From: Arbacia lixula
Taxonomy: Eukaryota > Echinodermata > Echinoidea > Arbacioida > Arbaciidae
Length of the DNA stretch: 64,000 nucleotides
Reading direction: 5' to 3'
Assembly (NCBI GenBank): GCA_963669155.1
Contig: OZ022585.1
Coordinates: 7,022,843-7,086,842, forward strand
The notes beneath the pieces were generated by a model. The model saw nothing but the letters and a program-made list of their open reading frames with translations, was not told where the DNA came from and ran no database searches. This document shows positions 46,721 to 58,961 of the stretch, in pieces. Each line of letters begins with the position of its first letter. Within the stretch, counting starts at the first letter, position 1. A program made the translations under genes and the position numbers.

Positions 46721-46752
<32 letters not shown>

Positions 46753-46776
46753 TAGAGAAACAGATAGAAAGAATAA
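46713..46776 (+). repeat. (GATA)n/(GA)n tail after the RT remnant
   Basis: GATAGATAGATAGATAGAGA follows the RT remnant by about 100 bp. A simple repeat at this place is typical for the 3' end of RTE-type elements. Confidence 0.7.
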
Positions 46777-48640
46777 AGTGTTAAATCAAAATTACGAACA
46801 TAATTTTTTTTTTGATGTAATGTTTATTTTGTAGAATCGTAGCATGAAAGATAACATTCGAATGGAAAACAAAGTAAATTGAAAAGCTAAGAACCAGCAA
46901 TGCTTGCACCTCGTAATATTTAAATCTCATTTCATAATATAAGTTACAAACTGTCATATTTGATCAGGAAATTATATTAGTATCCCTTTACATTATAAAA
47001 GCTTGACGTATGATTTATGATCAACAGTTAACATCGATGGGCTTTATTTCAGTATTCGATTCCTACAATCCACTTTGCAGTGACCTGACAGTAATTTTCC
47101 CTTTTTGAGAAACAATTATCATAAATTTATATAATATTTTTACGGGTCTCTTTATCAATGAAAAGTTTAATATGAGGCCGTATTACAGTGTTTATTCATG
47201 GCCGTATTTCCGATACTAAACTTTGAAGATCTAAAACGCACGATCTGATATTAAATTACAGCATGTCAGTTTTATTCATGCTCGCATTTCTTTTAGCTCA
47301 CTTTAGAGAGATCAAATGTTCTGTATTTTGAAGCAAGGTCATGAATATTTGAAATATTTAACTATTATGCTTATTATTGCATGTGAAATCATAATCTGAC
47401 ATAATATCCGGCGGTCATGTTAGGGTGTCAGGGCTCACGAGAAGAATTCTGTGAACATGTTCATTATTTAATTTTGTTAAAGTATGTTAAAGTTGTTCTT
47501 GTGTCAAATTATCTTACGAAATACGCATCCAAATATATGTATATACACTTGGTTATAATGTATTATCACATCAAATATTATCTTCTGCTCTTGTTGATTT
47601 CAGTAAGAATGCCAAGACGAGGAATCAGTGAACTATGTCGCAGGAAGTACATTATTATGTAACACTATGAAGTTGCTCAAGTCGCCGCTCACTGGGTCAG
47701 ATTCAATACCGTACCTTCCTCTTTCCCTATCCCTCTCTCTTTGGCCTACTTAATGATTATTGTTTTATTGACCATAGATAAAGCATTACATATAATAACA
47801 TCATAACAAGAAATTGTACTGATAACAAATCAAAGGACACAATACATTGGACTAAAGATGACAGAAAGAGAAATTTCATGGGTCATGGTCTACAAAAGTG
47901 AAGTCATTCACTGTTGTCCAAGAACATGTGACCCACAAATATTATTCAGATATCTTCAACATGTGTTTGTTAGCAAGTATTTCCCTATACATGGCCTATT
48001 TTACCATTGTATGTATACATTTTTGTTTACCGAAGAACTGCATGCACTTAACGTTCATGTTTTTACTATGTAGCACTTCTTTATTTTATGTATTTAAATT
48101 ATCTTTGCATACCCCAGTATGTACATATCTATATTCATATACACTATGCACTAGTATACATTTCTAAACGATTACACATATTGTAAAGTAATGTCCATTA
48201 TGTTGTAAATGAAATGTGTAACATACAGACATTGATAAATCAAATCAAATCAAATCGAATCGAATCAAACATTGTCACTTTTTTTCAAACGACTATAAAC
48301 ATCCATAAGTGATGTAAATATAAATATTTAAAATGTCACTTTTTAATCTCTGACAACAGTTCGTATCAAGTACTTTCTTCTATATACATAGACGTATACA
48401 TTATATATACTCGCAAAAGTCATGAAACTCGGCGGAAATCACCAATATAAGTTAATGATAACATAATGAAAGTATACTGCCATCACAGAGTTACGAACCT
48501 CTTTAAGAAAAGTAAAACGTAATCCAACATGTCCAATCACTGTATACGTGTGTTTTGTTACGACCACGGTCTGCCTTCACAAACCGTATAGCAACGCTTG
48601 CTGTACCGTGCTGTTGTGTGTCAATTGCCTCACCAAGAAT
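46777..48640. other. AT-rich gene-free stretch
   Basis: Nothing coding was found. (AAATC)n-type repeats at 48236-48270 (AATCAAATCAAATC, then GAATCGAATC) resemble the 3' microsatellite of a LINE, and CTTACTTAATG..TTGTTTTATTGACC before it could be the UTR of that element. Confidence 0.5.
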
Positions 48641-49350
48641 GTTTCAAAGTACATAGATATCCATCCCTTTGAACAAGGTTTGATTCCGCCACTTAATATT
48701 CATGTTTAGCAGCTGCTCTCAACAATATGATGCATACACAATTGCGTCACGTTCACCTGGATGTTATAATAGGTCATACACATTCCTATGCATGCATACA
48801 TTTCAGCTTTCGGCACTGAACTTTTAATTTTGTCATTAAGTGCTTGTTATGTAGTTAATGAGAACAAGCGAGCACGAAGTCTGATCCCTTTTTTAAATGA
48901 AAATACTACATTGGGCGTAGCTGGGCACGTTTTTCATGTAACTTGTCTTAAAGGAACATATGTAAAAGTAACGTTTTATGCAATTTTTTATTGGAATATG
49001 ATGCGGAACATTGTGAAATTGAGACTTTTGCACATCAGGAGCATTTTGTAATATTGTAACAGTATTCCACGAATGAACCTTTTTTTAGATGCATCGAAGG
49101 TATTACATGTCACCACTGCACAAGCATATGGGGTGAGGATATTTCCCGTAATTCTTTTGCACATTCGATTTTGTTCATAAAGTACGTCAAATCCAGGCAA
49201 AAATCATCCAGATAATCGGCCGCATTGAACACATGAGATCAAAGAGAAAATCTTTGTAAAGCATTCTCGTGTGACTAGAAGCAGAATACGATGAATCTGC
49301 ATTAATTAAACGGCTGATGGTACTCCTTGTACTGAAACATCCTTGCCACA
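48640..49350 (-). mobile_element. 0.7-kb MITE-like element, copy A
   Basis: The reverse complement aligns over its full length with 51456-52178: TTAATTAATGCAGATTCATC, CAAAGATTTTCTCTTTGATC, AATCCAGGTGAACGTGACGC-like and CAAACCTTGTTCAAAG blocks. The two copies are in opposite orientation about 2.1 kb apart and bracket the last two sulfotransferase exons. Confidence 0.75.
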
Positions 49351-49868
49351 ACGCATCACAGTGCCGCGCAAAGAAAAGTGAGAGTGTGCTATTGCTTATT
49401 GCGGTCTCCGGTCTCAAGGCTCCAGGTTATGGACGACCTGCCTAAAACCTACTCCAAATATCGCAGTCAACATAATTCTGCTCAACGACAGATCCCAGTG
49501 CTGTCACTGGGTATGTTGGGAGAGAAGTCATTATACATAATTGTCATTATACATTATTGTCTTCCATTATTCGTGGTCCTTACAAAGTGTTATATTTTTT
49601 GACCTGCAAAAGGTCTACCCTGTCTTAAACATGTTTAAGGCCTGCAATAGTAATATACTACCTTTAAATATCATTAATTTCTAGTGAAAAAATATTATAG
49701 ATACTTATAAATACTTGTACACTGCGCCTCCCCCTCAAGCTGTTGTGATTTTTCTTGTGGCGAACCACAAGGACACGTTTGGGTTGTTTGTAAACATGGT
49801 AAAGGCAGTATGTAACACCATTTTCTCTCAAGGAAGCAACCATTGATCTTGTTTCTGTTATTGTGACG

Positions 49869-49978
49869 TCACTCAAATGTCATCGAGAGATCAGTGTCGA
49901 TGATCTTCTTTTGATACCATTCCTCAAATGCTATGTTCTGTTTAATGCTGAACCGGTTCTTCCATCGGCCAATGACAC
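49869..49978 (-). CDS. Sulfotransferase, exon 6 (terminal)
   Basis: The acceptor on the minus strand is TTTCTCAAAG. It encodes VIGRWKNRFSIKQNIAFEEW and a short tail ending MTFE, TGA at 49871-49869. This is the dimerisation and PAPS-lid end of the fold. Confidence 0.9.
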
Positions 49979-52900
49979 CTTTGAGAAAGAAAGGAAAACA
50001 CACGTTAATACACATGTATTACTGTAGGGTATAATTTTGTATTGCTGGCCCTACATTACCATATCATACTTTCATACTATGAGGTGGCAATCTCTCAATA
50101 CTTACCACTGCCCTCCGATTTACACCCCATCCATCCCAAACGACCCCACCAGCGTTTGTGATTATCGCACATTATAACGTTAGTTGGTGTCTCCTAGTTT
50201 GTATTACCCTTCCTATAAGAACATAATTACTGTTATTGTCGTGATGGTTTACAGCCTACGTCATTGATGTAAACAGATACCTGGGGATTGTTATGTCAAT
50301 GTCTGGAATTCATGCTCACCTGTGTGAAGGTAAGCAAATTTTCCTGCCGCTTTGACGGGCATCACACCTCCATTCTTCTCCATCTTTTTGTACGTTTTCT
50401 TCATGGATGACATTGTGCTGTTGGCGACGAGGCACTGTATCTCGCTGTCTGAAAGGGAGCGTCCTACGTGCTGTGCGATCTGAGCTATATATTTCGTTGG
50501 GTCCTTCATAAAAACGGGGAAAGAAAATGATCGGGTATAAAGATTTGACTCTTTGTGAAATGTTATTAAATGTTGTCTGTTGATGATACCTGTAAACAAG
50601 ACCATGATAACAGCTTAGCTTGTACAGTAGAACACTGCGGTTTTCTGAATTATGTTTTTATGTAAATTGTATATATTCATGAGTTTTATATTACCAAGAA
50701 ATTGTAGAAATTATAATTGCAGCAGAAGTAGAAAACAAGTATGGGAAAACGTTATTTGAAACTTTATAGCTGCAACAATAACCTACCGAAAACTGGAAAA
50801 AGCACCCGTTCTCCACATATCCTGACAAAAACACTCATGACAGTATTGTCAAATAAAAATTAGCCAAACTCTTCGTTTAACGTGAGTGATATTTTCCCAC
50901 CAAAATGTTTCATATAAAGGGGGAAAAATATCCCTTTCTCGTATGCCGGTGCGACTACTAGAACCAATCGGTTGTCAGACTCATGGTTTCGTATCGTATC
51001 CACTTTCATCTTTAAGTGCCATCTGCTCTCAGCTCTTCGGCTACCTTGGACCGCAACATTTCCCGTATCCAGTAGTATCGTTATATTACGAGGACGTAAC
51101 ATGACGTAATTTTTTTTTTCGGCACTGGATCCTGCACCTATTTCACCATTATTTAGCGTTATTGGGAACTTAACTAACTCGCTTTCTTCACCCAGTGAAC
51201 GTTACTTGTTCAAGGACGACTTTCATGTCAGAATCGTTTGCCAAAGCCCATGAAAAGGAATTATAATTCGAGAAGCAAAACGACGTCAACTGAGAAAGCG
51301 CAGAACGTCGTGAGCAGCCAACGCTCTAAATCACGCACTCGGCACACACCCGCTGCTATGTTGGACAATCCATCGCAGCCTACAGGTGCTGAAAAGGAGT
51401 TCACAATGGCTGACATCATGAGATCGGTAAAGCAGTCGAGGCCAAGGTATGTGAAAAACCAAGAATGTTTAAGCATATGGATATCCAGCGGCCGTTTAAT
51501 TAATGCAGATTCATTGTACTCTCCTTCTAGTCACAAAAGAACGCTTCACAAAGATTTTCTCTTTGATCTCGATGTTCAATGCCGCCGATTCTCTAGATGA
51601 TTTTTGCCTGGATTTGACGTATAAACAAAATCGGATGCGCAGAAGAATTTGGGGAAACATCATCACCGAATATGCTCGCGCAGTTGTGACATATAATACC
51701 TACGATGCATCCATAAAGATTCAATCGAGGAATATTGTTGCAATACGGCAAAAAGGCTCTAAACGTGATATCAAGTTGCAGTATTAAAGTCTCAATTTCA
51801 CAATATTCCGCATCATATCCCATTACAAAATTGCATGCAACGTTACTTTCAGATGTTTTCCTTTCAGACAAGTAACATGACAAACGTGTCCATCCACGTC
51901 CAACCTAGTAATTCCATCTCAAAAAGTATTAAATTTCGTATTTGTTCGTCTTTTTCAACTACATAACAAGCACTTAGTGACAAAAAGTTCAGCAGCGAAA
52001 GCTGAAATTTATGCATAGATAGGAATGCGTATGACCTATTATGAAATCCAGGTGAACGTGACGCAATCGTGCATGCATCATATTGTTCATGTTGTCGAGA
52101 GCAGCCGCTATTCATGAATATTAAGTGGCAGAATCAAACCTTGTTCAAAGCGATGTATATCCATGTGCTTATACATCCTTGGAAACACTCGATCAAGTGC
52201 AGTTACATCTTACTATAATTAAGAAGAAAGTGGGTGAGCTGGAAGTTTCGGTGGCAGATAACTCCGCTCGGGTTCTTGACATCGAAAAGGAAAAGTTGTC
52301 TCAACTTGAAAGCAAATTGAGGGAGAAAATCGACCCACTAGAGAAGAAAATGATAGAATCTGAGACTTATCAGAGGAAAAGTTATATTTTGCAAAAGTCA
52401 GGCAACGAAAATGTATACAATGTGCTCAGAGAAACATTTGTGACCCTTGGCATTGAGAGGGGAGAAGCGGAGGCCATTTGCTTGGTAAACGCGCACCGAC
52501 TCCCCCAGCGAGCTGCCGCAAATGATGCCCCGCCACCTATAATTGCCAAATTCGTTTCCATGGCCCAACGAAGTCGTGTTCTGGCAGCTTTTGAAGACGA
52601 CTTTTCACGCGCTACTCGCAGAGAAGCAGGTAGTAACGTGCTCAAGATCGCGGTGCGAACCGACCTTCCTCCAGCATTGAAGAACAAGCGTTATCAACTC
52701 TCGAGAATTGCGTTCAAGCTGAGAAAGGAAAACAAACTATCGACCAAAATAGCGGTAGTAGGGATCGACGTTGTACTGTTCCAAAGAGAAAAGGACACAA
52801 AGAAATGGAACATACACCAAGGTTAACCATTGTCATCTCACGAAACAGATTTCGCTCCTTACATTTGGATTAGCTTTCAAGGGCACTTCAGGATTTCTGT

Positions 52901-55900
52901 TGTATAATGTCAAAAATACTTTTTGTGTAAAAATACAACATATATATGACTTATGTATTTCCGTGCATGCAATAACATGCCATTTTTGTTTATGACAACT
53001 CTTGGTGATCTCTTTTTAGTTTCTTGTTCATCTGCAGGCAGCGCAAACTTGCCTTTTCACAAAATATTCTTCAAGTTATTCGCGCATGTATACAGTGTTT
53101 TCCCCCGCATTCTAGTGTAGTCCCATGTCTTTCTGAATTGCCCATACACTACAGTAACCTTATCTTTTGTCTCCTTATTTTTCATGTCCAAGCTAATCTT
53201 TCCTTCTTGTATAAAATCTTGTACATCAGGTTCATTGCTTGACACAGTATGCAACTAGCGTACAATGCCAGCTGTCAATGTGTACATTCCACTGCACCTG
53301 TTCACTTCGCTGAAATATGTATTTTATGTACTTTTTATATTTGGCTATGAATGTGTGTTTCCCCCACACACTGTTACTTACTCCCAATTAGTATTCCAAG
53401 GACATGCCTGGGTACAATTCATTCCTCCCAATGCATTTTATGTTGGCTCGGCGTTGATTATTTATGTACAGAATTATTATGAACACGTTTTGGTCGACAG
53501 AGTCCTACAAACGTTCTTATACTTGATTAGCTTTCAAGGGCAGTTCAGGATTTCTGTTGAATAATATCAAAAATACTTTTTGCGTGAAAATACAACGCAT
53601 ATCATGTGACTTATGTTTTTTTTTCCGTGCATGCAAAAACATGCCATTCTTTTGTTTATGATTACTCTAGGTGATCTCTTTTCATTTTCTTCTTCATCTG
53701 CAGGCAGCGCAAACTTGCCTTTTCACAAAATATTCTTCAAGTTATTCGCGCATGTATACAGTGTTTTCCCCCGCATTCTAGTGTAGTCCCATGTCTTTAT
53801 GAATTGCCCATACACTACTGTAATCTTATCTTTTCTCCTCTTATTTTCATGTCCAAGCTACTCTTTCCTTTTTGTATAAAATTGTGTACATCAGGTTCAC
53901 TGCTTGACCCAGTATGCAACTAGCGTCAACCACTGCTCTGACCCGATCACTTTTATCCAGCAATATGTATTAATTATGTATAATTCATTGTATGCATGTT
54001 GAGCTTGTTCATCATTTCGAACGTATTAACCAATTTCCCTCGTGATATCGTTTGTTCAGTGGTTATGGCACTCTCCTGATTCACGTAAGCTGGATGATTG
54101 TGTTAATGTTGTGTACATAAAATATACTATAGTTGTCCCTATAACGCATCGATTTAAATTTTGCATTCATTTTTTTTTCTGGTGGTGGCCAGATGAGCCT
54201 CTTAAGGCTCCGTAAACTATTTTTCATGTTTGCCTCAAGCTATCATATATTAGTGTTGTATGTCGTTTTATGTTTATTATTTTGATTAATGCCTTGTCTA
54301 TTGTTTTCTGTATGTCTCAATGTGTGTTTCTTTATTATCATGTTTATTACTATTTTTCGTTTATCTAGTATTTTATTTTTCCCATTCTATTTCAATCTTT
54401 TTCTATTCTTTCACCTCCCTCCCTCCTCTACTTTCTCTCTAACGAAATGCCCTCTTATAATACCCGCTGCCAGAATGTCGGCAATTACGCTTGATATCAA
54501 AACATGATGGCGTCCCAAGAAAATGCTCCTTTCTACTCCTTGGACGATGACGATTTTTTTAGATGCCGCCACCACTAATCAAAACCTAAATGTGTTTGAT
54601 TCTTTATACACTTCTTTTGATGTATCGGTTGCACAGGCAATGAATTCACGATATGCTAATTATGATCATGACTTTAATCGAAATGATGATACTTACTGAT
54701 ATGGACCTTCGCTGTATTATACAGATAGACAAATTGCGTCTATATCTCAAAGTCGAGACGGTGATGATTTTTCACTAATACACTGCAATATTCGCAGTGC
54801 AACTAAAAATTTCGATGATCTACGAGCCTTATTATCTACTACAAAACAACGTTTTTCTGCGATTGGTGTGACCGAGACCTGGTTTGTTGACGGCATGTCT
54901 TCTTCAATATGCTCACTACCGGGTTATGATATTATTAAAAATAATAGATTAGATCGGTCTGGAGGTGGTGTCGCCATATATATGTCTCAAGAATATGAAT
55001 ATAAGCTACAACCAGAATTGAATTGTATGGACAATTTCATTGAGACGGTATTTGTTGAAGTCATTCTGCTAAATATTATAATATGAACAATATATAGACC
55101 TCCAAATTCGAGCCAAGACGATATCTCTCGTGTTTTCCCTGAATTATTACTGCATCCATTAATGTTAAATAAAACGTGTTTCCTTTTAGGAGATTATAAC
55201 ATAAATTTATTGAACAACGCCACTGATACATTTGTTCAAAATTTTGTTTACACCCTCCTTACAGCCGGTTTTCTACCACTTATAACTAAGCCAACTAAGC
55301 CAACGAGGGTTACAGAAAACATTGCTACTCTTATCGATAATATTTTAACAAATGCTAATTCTTTTCCAAAATCAGGTATGATCTTGTCTGAAATTTTAGA
55401 CCATTTCCCCATTTTTACTCAATTTCCAATTAAAGGAATTCGCTGATGCATTCTAATGTCGAAATTAAAAAACGTGATTTTTGTGAAGAAAATATTGATA
55501 GGTTTGGACAAATACTCGGAACTACTGACTGGTCAGTGATATATCAAACTGATAATGTTGATCAATCTTTAGACAATTTTATGGATCTTTTAAAAGAGGC
55601 ATTTGATACTTGTTTTCCAGCTAGTAATAAAAAACGTAGTTAAAAAAGACTCCTAGGAAACCCTGGGTAACGCAAGCTCTTTTACGTTCAATAAATCGAA
55701 AAAAAAAAACAATTTATAATTCACATGTTAAAAGTATAAATTCAAGTTATTGGATAAAGATAAGATAAAGTATACGGAATATAAGAATATATTGGTTACT
55801 ACTTTGAGGAAAGCTAAACAAAAGTAATTTTGTAAGCAGTTTAAATACGACCTTATACGACCTTGTATAAAAACGACCTTAAAAATACTTGGAAGGTTAT

Positions 55901-57247
55901 CAAAAGTGTTATACACGGGAAAAGCAAGACTTCCACAATTAAAAAGATTAAAGTTAATAATAACATTTTTTTTTTAAATAATTGAATAAATTATTGCAGG
56001 TGTGGGACGCCGATTGCTCCAGAAGTGCATGGTTTCAGCAATTCTCTCCCCCCCCCCCATCCCCCACCCCCCCCCCCCACACACACACATAATGCACGGA
56101 AAGTTTTACAGCACAATACATGTATTCTATAGTTATTGACGATAGGGGGAATTCAAACTCTTTGTTCAGCTTACCTGTAACAAATCCTCGTATGTCAAGA
56201 ACAGGACGTTTGGATGGTTACGGAGCTTCCAGAATGTGTGGACATGCTCAAACCACGAGCCCCACAGATTTTCTGAGGAGGAACATTGTTTGAAGTTTGA
56301 TATGTGAACCCAGACGACAGAATATTAACAACAACAAGGCATGAGCCTGTAAGTACTGAGCCCATGAATATGTGACGTGGCTTTTTTTCCCACTAAGGTA
56401 CTAAGTAGCATAACAGACTATGGGTGGATTTAAATAGGACACAATTAACATGATTAAGTCACGAACCTTTGGGTTTAGTGCATTGCAAAATTTGTAATCC
56501 CAACTGGACCGGGTTTCACGAAGCCAGAAAATCTAACAGTAAGCAACCGGTTAACTCTACCTTGCCTCAAAATCAACAAAGATAAACAAAATAATGAGGT
56601 CTTCGTCGTGCTGTTATAGTATGTGTGATGCCTTTCAGAGAGAGGACTTATAAACTTTCTCCCAAGTGACTGTGCCATGTTTTGACTAGGAAGTTTTATT
56701 CGGATCAAAATCTGTTAGCGGGTGTGTCAATTTGGTATTAACTTGAAACCCACCGTTAAGCTCGTACCATAATTCCAGCGGAATAGTACTGCTCTGTAGG
56801 CGTGTACACGCACTACAATGTTGATGAATCTCAACTGCCATGATGAATAAACTATTAATAAAACATACTATTAAAATGGAGTTTAGCTAACTTACGTGAT
56901 AGTTAAATAACTTCTCGAATATGTGCCATGACCCCAGATTATGCGCAAGCAATATGACACATGTGGGTTCTCCGACAAACTTACTTTCCTCCATGAACTC
57001 GGTGAGGTAGTCATCCCAGGTCGTTGGATTTGCTGGGTTATGGCCGACAAAATTGTGCCAAGATGTGGCCAAATCTTTTGGGTTACGAGCCAGGTAAACT
57101 ACCTACGAGATCAGAAGGGGAAAAAAGGCAACAATCATTCTCATGTATTATACGTGTCGAGTCTACCTGTATTATTTTCTAGTTTATTTTCCCCTCCCTC
57201 TCTGTCCATCTCCCTGGCTATATCGTCGTAGGCCTGTGTGTGTTTGC

Positions 57248-57282
<35 letters not shown>

Positions 57283-58961
57283 TACGCGTGCATATGTGTG
57301 TATGCGCGTGTATTTGCAATGTACATGTACCTGTCTCTTCTTGTTTTTACCTGTCTTTATATCTTTCTCTTACTTTCTGCATATCACTCTATTGTTACAC
57401 ATATCTGAAAGTTACACATTAACAATGGGCAACAAGAGTGCCACAACAACTAGATATCCTTTTTTTTAGACTATAAAAAGACAATTTAATTAAATTCAAT
57501 ACCTTAGCCTTCAAGAGATCCTGAGGCACCAGATGGGGTAAAACATGCGTAAAGAGGAACCTCGGTGATGGGGCGTTCTCCGCGGTGTGAAGAAATGGTG
57601 TCAAGTCCAGAGGGTTCTCTTCTTCATCCTCCTTCGACATCGGGAAGCGCTGGTTCAAGTTGATCATTTCCACCGGGGAGTTTGAAGATCTGTCGACTTT
57701 GTCCGGGTCTCCGTTGGCTCGGATCAGGCCTATGATCTCCAACAACCAATGGGTCCCTGCAGAACGTGATACACCAACGGCAGTATCGAAAGGGAAGCTT
57801 TTCACTCGTTTTAAATATTTTGTAAAGATATTTAATCGTGTGTATACTGTTGTTTTGTGGGTTCTTTATCTCGTACTCTTCATCGCCATGTTGTTTGATT
57901 CTTCTGCATTGTACTCATTCCTTTGTGAGTTTAAAGACTCAAGACTTTATTGGGTGCAATTATACTTACATATCAATATCGGCGAAACGCGATAAAACCG
58001 ACTAACGTTTCATGTCAAATTATATTACGCAAATCATATTACGTGTAGATCAAATCCCAATATCTGCCATGCAATCTACGATTAAAGGTGATATTCATAG
58101 GAAATAAAATCAAATAAGTATAGTTTATTTTATTATTGAATAAAATATTAAAGCAATTTATGCAGCTAACATGCCATGAAAGTGTTCAGTTATATGTTTA
58201 ATGAAAGTCAAATTTCACTAAATTGACTCTCTTCCTGACCTACGAAATCGCCTAAGGAAAAGTGGCGTTGTGTGTACGTCACAGCCGGGATATGCTTCAC
58301 AATGACCATTGTGTATCACACCTGTTAATCCACTAGCAACTGCCATCACAGTTTCATTAACAATGCCTGATGCTTCTGGCGGAAAAGAAGCTGCGGATTG
58401 GCATGTGTGATGCACAAAAACGCCTCCCTTTTCTTACGTCAGACCTAAAGGCCGTTTCGGATGACAGTAGGTCAAATTTATCCCCGAGAATACGGTGATT
58501 GTTTTTACCCTAATTTCGCTTTTTGGAAAGTGATATACTGTTTGAATGTCATCCGAGCTCATTGTATGGCTTATAAGCTTTCTGTAGATGAATATCTTCA
58601 TATTTTTGGATTTTTTATGAATATCACCTTTAAGAAGGGGGGGGGGGGGAGAGGGGAAGATAACAAGTCATATTCCTTTCCAAAGTACGATATGTATACG
58701 CTGTTTATTTGCATATCACTGTAAATGAATATTTGTGGAATGTTATCAGATAAAGTTTGCTGAGACTTTTCCCCCTTAGACTTATGTTCAGTGCGTACCT
58801 GATTTGGGGAAGGAGAGTAACCAGACGTCATCTTCTCGCACATGAAATGTCCTCAGTGCTTTTAAACTTGAGGTCGCCACGATTCCTGGGTAGCGGATGC
58901 CGTCATGTTCATGTACGTAGAGAATGGAAGGTGGACTGTCCTTCGGGTCGGCCATTTCCAT
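49869..58961 (-). CDS. Cytosolic sulfotransferase (SULT family), complete, six exons
   Basis: Exons on the minus strand, 5' to 3': 58961-58799, 57756-57503, 57102-56985, 56272-56175, 50503-50320, 49978-49869. All have GT-AG ends and phases agree, giving 308 residues, a normal SULT length. It transfers sulfate from PAPS to a hydroxyl or amine acceptor in the cytosol. Seen: the 5'-phosphosulfate loop FPKSGTHWLLEI (51-62); catalytic His125 in RFLFTHVLP; the 3'-phosphate site VVYLARNPKDLATSWHNF with R145 and S153; GSWFEHV; TYEDLLQDP; and a C-terminal GxWKNRF. The PAPS motif RKGxxG is replaced by LHTGVIG, so R and K are lost. An in-frame TAA just before the first ATG supports the start. The substrate cannot be inferred. 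Confidence 0.93.
50320..50503 (-). CDS. Sulfotransferase, exon 5
   Basis: The acceptor TTTTATGAAG precedes DPTKYIAQIAQHVGRSLSDS; the exon runs on to GGVMPVKAAGKFAYLHTG, where the donor is CACAG|GTGAGC. It corresponds to the helical segment before the PAPS lid. The normal RKG triad would sit at the end of this exon and is absent. Confidence 0.9.
51238..52826 (+). pseudogene. L1/Tx1-like ORF1, split by an inserted MITE
   Basis: The left part (51238-51450) has a basic Ser-rich start and TMADIMRSVKQSRP. The right part (about 52180-52826) gives LETLDQVQLHLTIIKKKVGE, a coiled coil (EKEKLSQLESKLREKIDPLE), an RRM-like segment (PPIIAKFVSMAQRSRVL), and the C-terminal domain (VRTDLPPALKNKRYQLSRIA). This is the order of L1-type ORF1 proteins. 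The two parts are separated by a 0.7-kb element (copy B). No ORF2 follows. The element lies antisense inside sulfotransferase intron 4. Confidence 0.78.
51456..52178 (+). mobile_element. 0.7-kb MITE-like element, copy B
   Basis: It matches copy A (48640-49350) in reverse. The ends are related inverted repeats: AAGCATATGGATATCCAGCG at the left and TATATCCATGTGCTTATAC at the right. Insertion into ORF1 dates it as younger than the LINE. No transposase frame. Confidence 0.75.
52866..53929 (+). repeat. Tandem duplication, two 0.4-kb copies 659 bp apart
   Basis: GATTAGCTTTCAAGGGCA, CAGGATTTCTGTTG, GGCAGCGCAAACTTGCC and GTATGCAACTAGCGT occur at 52866-53262 and again at 53525-53929, with a unique 260-bp spacer. 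The two parts are well conserved. This could be the 3' UTR of the ORF1 element duplicated; it does not carry LTR-type TG...CA ends. Confidence 0.85.
54504..55960 (+). pseudogene. LINE endonuclease remnant (CR1/L2-like), no RT
   Basis: The frame starts near MASQENAPFYSLDDDDFF; after a frameshift come FSLIHCNIRSATKNFDDLRA, IGVTETWF, LPGYDIIKNNRLDRSGGGVA, IYRPPNSSQDD, CFLLGDYNINLL and TLIDNILTN. These are the ordered motifs of an APE-type endonuclease, including the TETW and GDYN residues. Stops at 55084 and 55444 and several frameshifts kill it. A linker (MHSNVEIKKRDFCEENIDRF) and PRKPWVTQAL follow, then the sequence ends before any RT motif. It lies antisense in sulfotransferase intron 4. Confidence 0.85.
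56041..56095 (+). repeat. C-runs and (CA)n
   Basis: Two poly-C runs separated by ATCCCCCA, then ACACACACA. About 80 bp downstream (in gene orientation) of sulfotransferase exon 4, within intron 4. Confidence 0.85.
56175..56272 (-). CDS. Sulfotransferase, exon 4
   Basis: The acceptor is CCTCCTCAG and the donor TACAG|GTAAGC. Thirty-two codons follow two completing bases: NLWGSWFEHVHTFWKLRNHP, then NVLFLTYEDLLQ. The GSWF-H and TYEDL blocks are typical SULT features. Confidence 0.9.
56985..57102 (-). CDS. Sulfotransferase, exon 3
   Basis: The acceptor CTCGTAG precedes GTAGTTTACC; the donor is GGAAA|GTAAGT. It encodes VVYLARNPKDLATSWHNF, with R145 and S153 (3'-phosphate binding), and ends WDDYLTEFMEE. 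The frame continuing past the donor is intron read-through. Confidence 0.92.
57237..57310 (+). repeat. (GT)n microsatellite
   Basis: GTGTGTGTGT with TTTGCGGG and ACGCG interruptions, in sulfotransferase intron 2. Confidence 0.9.
57503..57756 (-). CDS. Sulfotransferase, exon 2
   Basis: The acceptor ACGTTCTGCAG precedes GGACCCATTGG; the donor is CTAAG|GTATTG. Residues 56-139 run from THWLLEIIGLIRANGDPDKV to FTHVLPHLVPQDLLKAK, including catalytic H125. The apparent upstream MKSFPFDTAVGVSR is intron. An acidic stretch KEDEEENPLDL lies mid-exon. Confidence 0.92.
58799..58961 (-). CDS. Sulfotransferase, exon 1 (start)
   Basis: ATG at 58961, with an in-frame TAA six bases before it; a second Met follows at codon 3. 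It encodes MEMADPKDSPPSILYVHEHD, HVREDDVWLLSFPKSG and the donor ATCAG|GTACGC. Splitting the PKSGT loop between exons 1 and 2 is common in SULT genes. Confidence 0.9.

Noticed and set aside
52866..53929. LTRs of a retrotransposon
   Set aside because: No TG...CA ends, no primer binding site, and only 260 bp between the copies; a tandem duplication is simpler.
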